DNA of 13,497 nt from the NCBI GenBank assembly GCA_016781725.1, contig JADDPU010000463.1, forward strand, positions 1-13,497. Reading direction: 5' to 3'. Below, piece by piece: positions 5,104 through 11,912 of the stretch. The notes below the pieces were generated by a model. The model was not told the origin of the DNA and did no database searches. It saw only the letters and a program-made list of their open reading frames with translations. The stretch's first letter is position 1, and each line of letters starts with the position of its first letter. The position numbers and the translations under genes are program-made. The stretch is from Rubrobacter sp. (lineage in GTDB: Bacteria; Actinomycetota; Rubrobacteria; Rubrobacterales; Rubrobacteraceae).

Positions 5104-6232
5104 CCCCTGCCTTGTAGGGCGTGCTCGAGGCCGGCTCTTCTATCCGCTGGCCCTCGACCACCGGGAAGAAGCAGGCGGCGCGGTGGCCCTCCGTCGGGCC
5201 CCTGCCCTCGCCCCCGGACCCGACCTCGTCCCCGACCTCGTCCCCGTGCGGCTCGAGGCGGGGCTCGTGGTCTTTGCAGTACTCCTGGGCGCGGGGACAA
5301 CGGGTGTGGAAGGAGCAGCCGCGGGGCGGGTTCGCGGGACTGGGTACGTCGCCGGTGAGGACCACGCGCCTACGCTCGCGCTCCTTGCGTGGGTCGGGGA
5401 TCGGGATGGCCGAGAGGAGCGAGGCGGTGTAGGGATGGCGCGGCTCGCCGTAGAGCGCCTTGCGGTCCGCGATCTCGACGATCTTGCCAAGGTACATCAC
5501 CGCTACCCGGTCCGAGATGTGCTTGACCACCGAGAGGTCGTGGGCGATGAAGACGTAGGTCAGGTCGAACTCCTTCTGCAAGTCCTGCAGCAGGTTGACC
5601 ACCTGCGCCTGGATGGAGACGTCGAGGGCGCTCACGGGCTCGTCGCAGATGATCAGGCGCGGGTTCAGCGCGATGGCCCTGGCCACCCCGATCCTCTGGC
5701 GCTGGCCGCCGGAGAACTCGTGCGGGTAGCGGTTGTAGTGCTCGGGGTTGAGACCGACCACCTCGAGGAGCTCCTGCACCCGCCGCTTCCTCTCCGAGGC
5801 GGAGCCACCGCCGATGTTGTGGGTCTTCAAGGGCTCGGAGACGATATTGCCGACGGTCATGCGGGGGTTGAGGCTCGCGTAGGGGTCCTGGAACACGATC
5901 TGCATGTTGCGCCTCACGCCGAGCATCCGCCTGCGGTCGTAGCCCAAGATGTCCTCGCCCTCGAAGAGGACCTCGCCCTCTGTCGGCTCGAGAAGCCTCA
6001 AGACGAGGCGGGCCAGCGTGCTCTTGCCGCACCCTGACTCCCCAACCAAACCCAAGGTCTCGCCCTTGCGTACAGCGAGGTCGACGCCGTCGACCGCCTT
6101 CACGTGCCCGACCGTGCGCCTGAGGACGCCGGCCTTTATGGGGAAGTGCATCTTCAGGTTTCTGGTCTCGAGCAGGTACTCGCCTGAGTAGCCGTTCTTC
6201 GCCTCGCTGCGGCCGTTAGGGTTCTCGGTCAC
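5099..6232 (-). CDS. dppF: Peptide ABC importer ATPase, OppF/DppF type
   Basis: This 377-residue ATPase is one of two that would power the peptide/nickel-type importer encoded upstream. It has Walker A GESGCGKS at 64-71, Q-loop Gln115, signature FSGGQRQR at 173-180, Walker B LIICDEP at 193-199 with Glu198, and switch His231. The C-terminal oligopeptide-type domain has Cys306, Cys312, Cys319 and Cys354 in the spacing reported to bind an iron-sulphur cluster in some Opp ATPases. Between the third and fourth Cys is an acidic Gly-rich insert, partly made by an in-frame 12-base tandem duplication (5222-5245). The start is GTG, overlapping the TGA of the preceding ATPase by 4 bases, so translation is probably coupled. 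A longer frame up to 6394 only overlaps that ATPase in another frame and is rejected. This is the last gene of the importer run; its transported substrate is not readable. Confidence 0.93.
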   Translation of the reverse strand: MTENPNGRSEAKNGYSGEYLLETRNLKMHFPIKAGVLRRTVGHVKAVDGVDLAVRKGETLGLVGESGCGKSTLARLVLRLLEPTEGEVLFEGEDILGYDRRRMLGVRRNMQIVFQDPYASLNPRMTVGNIVSEPLKTHNIGGGSASERKRRVQELLEVVGLNPEHYNRYPHEFSGGQRQRIGVARAIALNPRLIICDEPVSALDVSIQAQVVNLLQDLQKEFDLTYVFIAHDLSVVKHISDRVAVMYLGKIVEIADRKALYGEPRHPYTASLLSAIPIPDPRKERERRRVVLTGDVPSPANPPRGCSFHTRCPRAQEYCKDHEPRLEPHGDEVGDEVGSGGEGRGPTEGHRAACFFPVVEGQRIEEPASSTPYKAGD

Positions 6233-7248
6233 GTCTGGACCCCGAGCTCCGCGTCGACGCGGCTCTTGTTCTTCTCTATCTCCTCGACCGAGAGGATGCA
6301 AGCGGCGGTGTGGCCAGGCTTCTTCTCGTACAGGTCGGGGTCTATCTTGAGGCACTCGTCCTTGACGAACGGGCAGCGGGGGTTGAAGTTGCACCCTTCG
6401 GGGAGAAAGATCAGGCTCGGAGGAGCCCCCTTCACCGGCAGGAGCCTGACCTCACCCGCGGTGTCGAGCCTCGGCAAAGCGCGCAAGAGCGACCAGGAGT
6501 AGGGCATCAGGGGGTCGTAGAAGACCTCGTCCGTGGTGGCCTGCTCGACGGCGCGCCCTGCGTACATCACCATCACCTGGTCGGCGAGCTGGGAGACGAC
6601 GCCGAGGTCGTGCGTGATCATGACTATCGCCGTGCCGTACTTCTCCTGCAACCCCACCATGAGCTCCAGGATCTGGGCCTGGATGGTCACGTCGAGCGCG
6701 GTGGTCGGCTCGTCTGCTATAAGAACCTTCGGGTTGCACGAGAGGGCCATCGCGATCATGGCGCGCTGGCGCATCCCGCCGGAGAACTGGTGCGGGTACT
6801 CCTTGGCCCTTCTCTCGGGGTTGGCGATGCCGACGTCGCGCAAGACCTGGACCGTCTTCTCCTGGGCCTCGGACTTCGAGACGTCCTGGTGGATGCGGAT
6901 GGCCTCCCGGATCTGGTTCCCCACCGTGAAGACCGGGTTGAGGCTCGTCATGGGGTCCTGGAAGATCATGGCTATGTCGTTGCCCCGGATCTGCTGCATC
7001 CGCTTCTCGGAGACCTCTAAGAGGTTCTGACCCTCGAAGAGGATCTCGCCCTCCGGGTACTCCGTCGGGGGCTTGGGGTTGAGCTGCATGATCGAGAGCG
7101 CCGTCACGCTCTTGCCGCTCCCCGACTCCCCCACTATCCCCAAGATCTCCCCCGCCTCGAGCGAGAAAGAGACGCCGTCCACAGCCTTGACGACCCCGTC
7201 CTGGGTCTTGAAGTGCGTCTTCAGGTTGTTCACTTCGAGCATCGCCAT
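6229..7248 (-). CDS. dppD: Peptide ABC importer ATPase, OppD/DppD type
   Basis: This 339-residue partner ATPase of the importer has Walker A GESGSGKS at 40-47, Q-loop Gln97, signature FSGGMRQR at 155-162, Walker B VLIADEP at 175-181 with Glu180, and switch His213. The C-terminal domain carries Cys286, Cys292, Cys299 and Cys317, the four-Cys arrangement of the oligopeptide ATPase family. Length is typical. The ATG start has GGAGGAG ending 7 bases upstream; a second ATG two codons later is possible but less well placed. It follows the DUF1028 gene after a 93-base gap, in which I see only this ribosome binding site and no clear promoter. It overlaps the next ATPase gene by GTGA. Confidence 0.94.
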   Translation of the reverse strand: MAMLEVNNLKTHFKTQDGVVKAVDGVSFSLEAGEILGIVGESGSGKSVTALSIMQLNPKPPTEYPEGEILFEGQNLLEVSEKRMQQIRGNDIAMIFQDPMTSLNPVFTVGNQIREAIRIHQDVSKSEAQEKTVQVLRDVGIANPERRAKEYPHQFSGGMRQRAMIAMALSCNPKVLIADEPTTALDVTIQAQILELMVGLQEKYGTAIVMITHDLGVVSQLADQVMVMYAGRAVEQATTDEVFYDPLMPYSWSLLRALPRLDTAGEVRLLPVKGAPPSLIFLPEGCNFNPRCPFVKDECLKIDPDLYEKKPGHTAACILSVEEIEKNKSRVDAELGVQT

Positions 7249-7341
7249 CGGATTACTCCTCCATACCCGGAAGCTCTCCCCGGCCTCGCCTCCCGCAGAA
7301 CAGGTTACAGCAGCGGCGGCGTCCCGGCCAGGGCAAGCTCC

Positions 7342-8202
7342 TCATCTCTGTCCCTTCATGTACTCGAGCACGGCCCGGTCGAGGTAGCCGCGTCTCTGCT
7401 CGCGCTCCTCGAAGTTCTCGGTGCGCAGGTAGGCGCTCAAGGCGTCGAGCACCGCCTCGTCCCCAGCGTCATCCTCCTCGATGTACCCGGAGCGCAAGAG
7501 GGCGTCCACGACCGCTGTCCGAACGTCGCCGTCAACGGCCACGACGTCCTCTGGCCTGGTCTCGCCGAAGTAGAGGGTGTGCAGGTCCCGGATGCGGACG
7601 AGCTCCCGGATCGGGTCGGGGTGGTCGTCCACGCGGAGGTCGATTACCCGGTCGTTGTCGCCGCCGTACCCGCCCCCCTCCCTGACCACGAGCAACGCCG
7701 CCGACTGCTTGCCCCGCGAGTCGCCCCCCGCCTCCTGCCCGGCCTCAAGCGCCGCGAGCAGGCGCGCGCCGAGGTCTCCGGCCGTACTCTCGTAAGCACT
7801 CGCCATGGCCTCGACGGTCTCCCCGCCGACGAGGATGTTCCCCTGGGCTGCGTAGTGCTCGCCGGTTACGCCCCCTGCCCAGTCGAAGCACTCAGATCCG
7901 GTGAAGGTGGCGGCCTGTCCCCTGGCGTCCACGACCCCCAGCTGCCGGTGCTCGCGGTTCTCGTCGGCGGAGACGAGGGCTTCCACGCTCTGCTCGGCGG
8001 TGTGCCCCTTGGCCATCAGGTCAAGGCCGCGCGGGCCGTAGCTAAAGTTGGCGAGCGCCTGCGTGGCGACTGCCCCGACGCCGGCGCGCGCCCAAGGGAC
8101 TACCGATCCGACGGCCAGAAACTTGGACTGGACGGCGACGCCTAAAGAGTGCGTCTCAGGGTCGAAGGCGACGATGGAGAAGGTGGCGACTATCTTGCTC
8201 AG
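7342..8202 (-). CDS. DUF1028 protein with peptidoglycan-binding-like C-terminus, apparent CTG start
   Basis: This 286-residue DUF1028 protein belongs to a family whose fold has been placed with the Ntn-hydrolases and whose substrate is not established. The conserved N-terminus (TFSIVAFDPET, GVAVQSKFLAVGSVVPWARAG, ATQA) starts at residue 7, and GYGP-like SYGPRG is at 54-59. EHRQLGVVDA and the TG..C motif (TGSECFDW) follow. The last 65 residues (ENFEER, YLDRAVLEYM) resemble the putative peptidoglycan-binding domain often attached to DUF1028. No ATG, GTG or TTG occurs between the permease TAG (8215-8217, same frame) and this conserved start. CTG at 8200-8202 is preceded by AGAGAGGA at a 6-base spacing. 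The first ATG, at 8016, would delete 62 conserved residues. The gene is set between the permeases and ATPases of a peptide importer, suggesting it processes the imported compound. Confidence 0.85.
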   Translation of the reverse strand: MSKIVATFSIVAFDPETHSLGVAVQSKFLAVGSVVPWARAGVGAVATQALANFSYGPRGLDLMAKGHTAEQSVEALVSADENREHRQLGVVDARGQAATFTGSECFDWAGGVTGEHYAAQGNILVGGETVEAMASAYESTAGDLGARLLAALEAGQEAGGDSRGKQSAALLVVREGGGYGGDNDRVIDLRVDDHPDPIRELVRIRDLHTLYFGETRPEDVVAVDGDVRTAVVDALLRSGYIEEDDAGDEAVLDALSAYLRTENFEEREQRRGYLDRAVLEYMKGQR

Positions 8203-8208
8203 GGCGAT

Positions 8209-8216
8209 TCCTCTCT
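8209..8216 (-). promoter_or_regulatory. Ribosome binding site for the CTG start of the DUF1028 gene
   Basis: Reads AGAGAGGA on the minus strand, directly after the T of the permease TAG stop. ATCGCC separates it from CTG at 8202. This is the spacing expected of a working Shine-Dalgarno sequence and is the main reason to choose CTG over ATC or ATA codons nearby. Confidence 0.55.
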
Positions 8217-9120
8217 AGTCGTAGGTTCGGGGGTCGAGGGCTTCGCGGACGCCGTCGCCGAGGAGGTTGAAGCCGAGGACGGCGAAGAAGATCGCCATGC
8301 CGGGGAAGAACGCCATCCACCACGCCGACGTGAGGTAGGCCTGGGCCTGGAAGAGCATCGAGCCCCAGCTCGGCTCCCCGGGCTCCGCCCCGAGCCCCAG
8401 AAAAGAGAGGGTGGCCTCGGCGATGATGGCGTAGCCCATCGCGAGCGTCGTCTGCACCAGGAGCGGCGGCAGGGAGTTAGGGAGGACGTGGCGCAGCATT
8501 ATGCTGGTGTGGCCCGTGCCGATGGCGCGGGCGGCGTCCACGTAGTCGCGGCCCCGCACCGAGAGCACCTGCGCGCGCGTTATCCTCACGAACGCCGGGA
8601 CAAAGCCGATCCCGATGGCGATCATGGCGTACCCCAAACCCCCACCGAGGACCGCCGCTATAACGAGCGCCAGGATCAGGAACGGGAACGCCTGGAGGCT
8701 GTCCACGACGCGCATCACTATCCACTCGTCCCAGAACCCCCGGAAGTAGCCGCTCGTGAGGCCCACCGGAACCCCTACCAGCAGCGCCAGCCCGACGGAG
8801 ATGAGGGAGGACATCAGCGAGATCCTGGCCCCGTAGATCACCCGCGAGAACACGTCGCTCCCTAAAGAGTCGGTCCCCATGAGCCCCCCGACCCCCGGCG
8901 GCTGCAGGGTGAGGGCGTAGTCCTGCGCCCTGGGATCGGAAGGTGCGATGAGTGGCGCGGAGAGCGCCGTCAGGAGCAGTACCGCCACGATGGCAAGCCC
9001 GAAGACGGCGAGCTTGTTGCGCCGGAAGCGTCGCCAGAACCCGGCGAGACGCCTCTCCCGCGGCTGGATGGCCTGAGTTTGGGAACCCTCTGCGGTAACC
9101 GCTTCGCTCATAGCACTCAC
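8215..9120 (-). CDS. dppC: Peptide ABC importer permease, DppC/OppC type
   Basis: This 301-residue inner-membrane permease has a cytoplasmic N-terminus of about 36 residues, then a first membrane helix at about 37-60. GTDSLGSDVFSR at 82-93 is the usual GTD..GRD-type periplasmic entry motif. Further helices run at about 103-125, 145-180, 220-242 and 268-288. The EAA loop that docks the ATPases is at about 192-212 (DYVDAARAIG through RHVLPN). The GTG start overlaps the preceding permease's TGA by 4 bases; an in-frame ATG three codons later is an alternative start. The stop TAG is in the same frame as the following DUF1028 gene. It forms the channel with the DppB-type permease. Confidence 0.93.
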   Translation of the reverse strand: MSAMSEAVTAEGSQTQAIQPRERRLAGFWRRFRRNKLAVFGLAIVAVLLLTALSAPLIAPSDPRAQDYALTLQPPGVGGLMGTDSLGSDVFSRVIYGARISLMSSLISVGLALLVGVPVGLTSGYFRGFWDEWIVMRVVDSLQAFPFLILALVIAAVLGGGLGYAMIAIGIGFVPAFVRITRAQVLSVRGRDYVDAARAIGTGHTSIMLRHVLPNSLPPLLVQTTLAMGYAIIAEATLSFLGLGAEPGEPSWGSMLFQAQAYLTSAWWMAFFPGMAIFFAVLGFNLLGDGVREALDPRTYD

Positions 9121-10067
9121 CCCCCGCTGCTCGTCGAGATGCGCGGGTCTATGAACGTGTAGAGTACGTCCACGAGCACGTTGATCAACACCACCACGAC
9201 GGTGATCGTCAAGACCGCCCCCTGCACCGTCGTGAAGTCGCGCTGCTCTATCGAATCGACGACCAGCCGTCCGAGGCCGGGGAGCTGGAAGACCGTCTCC
9301 GTCACCACGAGGCCGCCGAGGAGGCCCGCGATCTGGAGCCCGCTCGCGGTCACGAACGGGACGAGGGCGTTCCTGACGGCGTGCCGGATCACCACGACGC
9401 GCCGGCTGAGGCCCTTCGAGAAGGCCGTGCGCACGTAGTCGGAACCGAGCTCCTCGAGGAGGCTGCTCCGGAGCATCCTCGTGAGCTCCGCCGACTCGCG
9501 CAACCCCGTGGCGAAGACCGGCAGGATCATGGCCGTTATGTTCGCGATCGGGTCCTGGAAGAGGGGCTCATAGCCCGAGGCCGGGAGCCAACCGAGGTTC
9601 ACCGCGAAGATGATGATGAACATCATCCCAAGCCAGAAGTGCGGTATGGAGATGCCCCCCAAAGCCACACCGGTGCTAAGGTAGTCCACCCACGTACCCC
9701 TGCGGCTGGCAGAGAGGATGCCGGCGATGACCGATATCGTGAGGCTCACCGCGAACGTGCCAAGGGCCAACTCGGCCGTGACCGGCAGCCGCTGCAGGAT
9801 CAACTGCGAGACCGGGGTCTGGTCGACGAGCGATTCACCAAGGTCCCCCCGCAGGACACCCCCGAGCCAGTCCACGTACTGCACCGGGATCGGGTCGTTG
9901 AGGTTCAGCCGCTCCCTCATCTGCTCCTTGGCCTGCTCGGTGGCCTCGGGGCCAAGGATCACCGTCGCCGGGTCCCCGGGGATGAGGTTGATCATCGAGA
10001 AGCAGACGACGCTGACGATGAACAGGATCGGCAACGTCAGGAGCAACCGCCGGACCAGGAAAGCCAT
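9117..10067 (-). CDS. dppB: Peptide ABC importer permease, DppB/OppB type
   Basis: This 316-residue inner-membrane permease has a first membrane helix at about 8-28, then the family motif IPGDPA at 29-34. A periplasmic region contains GDLGES at 74-79. Further helices lie at about 100-120, 134-160, 178-190, 238-258 and 284-305. The EAA loop is at about 211-237 (YVRTAFSKGLS through HAVRNALVP). Length is typical. The ATG start has GGGAGG about 7 bases upstream. The gene follows the solute-binding protein after 34 bases and overlaps the second permease by GTGA, so the set is very likely one operon. Confidence 0.94.
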   Translation of the reverse strand: MAFLVRRLLLTLPILFIVSVVCFSMINLIPGDPATVILGPEATEQAKEQMRERLNLNDPIPVQYVDWLGGVLRGDLGESLVDQTPVSQLILQRLPVTAELALGTFAVSLTISVIAGILSASRRGTWVDYLSTGVALGGISIPHFWLGMMFIIIFAVNLGWLPASGYEPLFQDPIANITAMILPVFATGLRESAELTRMLRSSLLEELGSDYVRTAFSKGLSRRVVVIRHAVRNALVPFVTASGLQIAGLLGGLVVTETVFQLPGLGRLVVDSIEQRDFTTVQGAVLTITVVVVLINVLVDVLYTFIDPRISTSSGG

Positions 10068-10101
10068 TACCTACCTCCCTAACGGGCCTCTTCTACCACG
10101 A

Positions 10102-11658
10102 TCATCCCCCCTGCTGCTTCTTGTCGACGTCCGCGAGCCGCAGGATGCCGTCTGGGTAGGCCGTGAAACCCTTGACGTTCAGCTGCATGGCGAAATCCGT
10201 CGTGGTGTTGGAGTGGTAGGTGTAGACGTAGGGCACGTCCTCGTGCAGGATCTCCATCACCTGGGTGTAGAGCTCCTTGCGTCGCCCCTCGTCGCTGATC
10301 GTGCGCGCCTCGTTCAGGAGCCGGTCTACCTTCGGGTTGCTGTAGCCGGAGTCGTTGAAGTCGCCGTTGGTGGTTACAAAGTCGTAGATGTTGAGGTCAG
10401 GGTCGATGCGGCCGCTCCAGCCGAGGGCGAGCGCCTCGAAGTTCCCGTTCGAAGAGTCCTCGAGGAGCGTCCCGAACTCCAGCTGCTCCAGCTTGACGTC
10501 TATCCCGGCGGGCTTGAGGTTGTTCTGGACGACCTGGCCGAGCTGCTGGCTCGCGGGCGAGGGATCTGTCTTGTAGGTGAACGAGAACCCGTTCGGCTCC
10601 CCACCCTCCTCGAGCAGCTTCTTCGCCGCCGCAACACTGGGCTCCGGGTACGAGTCGCTCTCCTTGCTGTAGGCGAAGGACTGCTTGGAGAAGGGCGAGT
10701 TGGCCGGCGTGCCGCCGACGTTCCTGAGCACCGCCTTGACGATGGCCTCGCGGTCCACGAGCCGGTAAACCGCCTGCCTGAGGGCCTTGTTGTCGAACGG
10801 CGGCTGCTGCGTGTTCAGGTAGAAGCCCTGGTAGCCGAGACCCGGCACGACCGAGACCCGGTAGTCGCCGCTCTCCTGTAGGTTCTCGAACTCCACGAAC
10901 GGTATCGAGTCGATGAGGTCCAACTCCCCGCTCCGGAGGTTCTGGTACTGGACGTTCTCGTCGTCTATGCCGTTATAGACGATCGTGTCGAGCTTGGGGA
11001 GCCCCTCCCTCCAGTAGTCGGGGTTCTTCTTGACGGTGATGTGGTCTCCCCTGACCCGCTCCACGAACTCGAAAGGCCCCGTGCCGACCGGGTTCTTCGA
11101 GATGCGGCCCCCGCCCTCCTCTATCGCCTTGGGCGAGGCTATGATCCCGGCCCGGTCCGTGAGCACCGCGAGGAACGGGGCGAACGGCCGATCGAGCGTC
11201 ACCCGCACCGTGTACTCGTCGACCGCCTCCACGGACTTCACGGGCTCTAACTCGGTGCTGCGGACGGAGTCCTTCTCCTGGTAGCGCTCGAGGTTGAACT
11301 TGACGGCCTCGGCGTTGAAGGGGGTGCCATCGTGAAACTTGATCCCCTGCTCTAACTCGAAGGTATAGGTCTTGCCGTCGTCGGAGACGTCGTAGCTTTT
11401 CGCGAGCATCGGTACGATCTTGCCGTTTTCATCGATGTCCACGAGCCTGTCGTAGAGGCTCGCCATGACCTGCCGGTCCACGTAAGCACTGGACAGGTTG
11501 GGATCGAGCTCCGGCGGCTCAGCCTCCAGCGCGACCTCGAGCGTGCCCGGGGGCGTGTTGGACTGGGGGGCTCCCCCGCCACCGCCGCCGCACCCCACCA
11601 CAACAAGCAAAGCGACCATCAACGACGCTACCGCGCCGCTGCGAGTAAGCCCGACCAT
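10102..11658 (-). CDS. Peptide-type ABC importer solute-binding lipoprotein (SBP family 5)
   Basis: This 518-residue extracytoplasmic binding protein captures the importer's substrate. The signal peptide ends in the lipobox VVGC with Cys23 as the lipid-attachment site, followed by a Gly-rich linker. The mature protein shows the family 5 pattern of ELDPN, ASLYDRLV, LAKSYDVSDDGKTYTFEL and IKFHDGTPFNAEAVKFNLER, and a later PYVYTYHSN segment. I chose ATG 11658 because GGGAGG lies 10 bases upstream. An ATG at 11676 has no ribosome site, and a TTG at 11733 adds an implausible N-terminus. The family includes dipeptide, oligopeptide, nickel and glutathione binders, and I cannot tell which from the sequence. 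It is the first gene of the importer operon. Confidence 0.92.
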   Translation of the reverse strand: MVGLTRSGAVASLMVALLVVVGCGGGGGGAPQSNTPPGTLEVALEAEPPELDPNLSSAYVDRQVMASLYDRLVDIDENGKIVPMLAKSYDVSDDGKTYTFELEQGIKFHDGTPFNAEAVKFNLERYQEKDSVRSTELEPVKSVEAVDEYTVRVTLDRPFAPFLAVLTDRAGIIASPKAIEEGGGRISKNPVGTGPFEFVERVRGDHITVKKNPDYWREGLPKLDTIVYNGIDDENVQYQNLRSGELDLIDSIPFVEFENLQESGDYRVSVVPGLGYQGFYLNTQQPPFDNKALRQAVYRLVDREAIVKAVLRNVGGTPANSPFSKQSFAYSKESDSYPEPSVAAAKKLLEEGGEPNGFSFTYKTDPSPASQQLGQVVQNNLKPAGIDVKLEQLEFGTLLEDSSNGNFEALALGWSGRIDPDLNIYDFVTTNGDFNDSGYSNPKVDRLLNEARTISDEGRRKELYTQVMEILHEDVPYVYTYHSNTTTDFAMQLNVKGFTAYPDGILRLADVDKKQQGG

Positions 11659-11720
11659 TCTACCTATACCTCCCATAGTGGTTAATCCGACCTTTGCGGT
11701 ATCTCTTTCCCCGTATAGGA

Positions 11721-11749
11721 AACGTAGCAGCAACCAGCACGCCCGTCAA
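11721..11749 (-). promoter_or_regulatory. Candidate promoter of the importer operon
   Basis: On the minus strand TTGACG (11744-11749, 5 of 6 to the -35 consensus) is followed by a 17-base spacer and TACGTT (11721-11726). The latter keeps the key first, second and last bases of the -10 box but is only 3 of 6. It would start a leader of about 55 bases before the solute-binding protein gene. It lies in the 254-base gap after the GGT-family gene. Confidence 0.4.
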
Positions 11750-11826
11750 CTGCCTCGGCGTGCTGGGTCTCCAGGCGCTCGACGGACGTACCATCGCGAA
11801 GGTTAGGTCCTTCGTCGCCGCCTGGC

Positions 11827-11847
11827 ATCGACCGGCTGACCGGTGAT
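11827..11847 (-). terminator. Second hairpin after the GGT-family gene
   Basis: ATC-G-ACCGG and CCGGTGAT pair around a CTGA loop, giving 8 bp with a single bulged G. It lies about 65 bases past the GGT-family stop on the minus strand, after the hairpin at 11862-11885. There is no T-run. It may be a backup terminator or a processing site. Confidence 0.4.
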
Positions 11848-11861
11848 CCCCGGCTCATCTC

Positions 11862-11885
11862 ACGGGGAGTTATTGCTCCCCCCGT
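11862..11885 (-). terminator. Hairpin terminator candidate of the GGT-family gene
   Basis: On the minus strand GGGGAG and CTCCCC pair perfectly around CAATAA; a two-base bulge and two more pairs (AC with GT) extend the stem. It starts about 28 bases after the TAG at 11913. There is no T-run, which is common for high-GC bacteria but lowers confidence. Confidence 0.5.
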
Positions 11886-11912
11886 ACGACCTCGCTTCGA
11901 CTCCGGGCCGGT

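Noticed and set aside
5084..6037. Plus-strand open frame of 317 codons
   Set aside because: It is antisense to the ATPase gene with all its ABC motifs; the product is a codon-bias artefact.
6233..6394. 54-residue N-terminal extension of the OppF-type ATPase
   Set aside because: It overlaps the other ATPase in a different frame and lacks family similarity; the GTG at 6232 overlapping the preceding TGA is the natural coupled start.
9718..10881. Plus-strand open frame of 387 codons
   Set aside because: It spans the antisense of the permease and solute-binding protein genes and has no domain pattern or ribosome binding site.
11659..11733. N-terminal extension of the solute-binding protein from a TTG
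   Set aside because: It precedes the signal peptide with unrelated residues and has no ribosome binding site; the GGGAGG favours ATG 11658.
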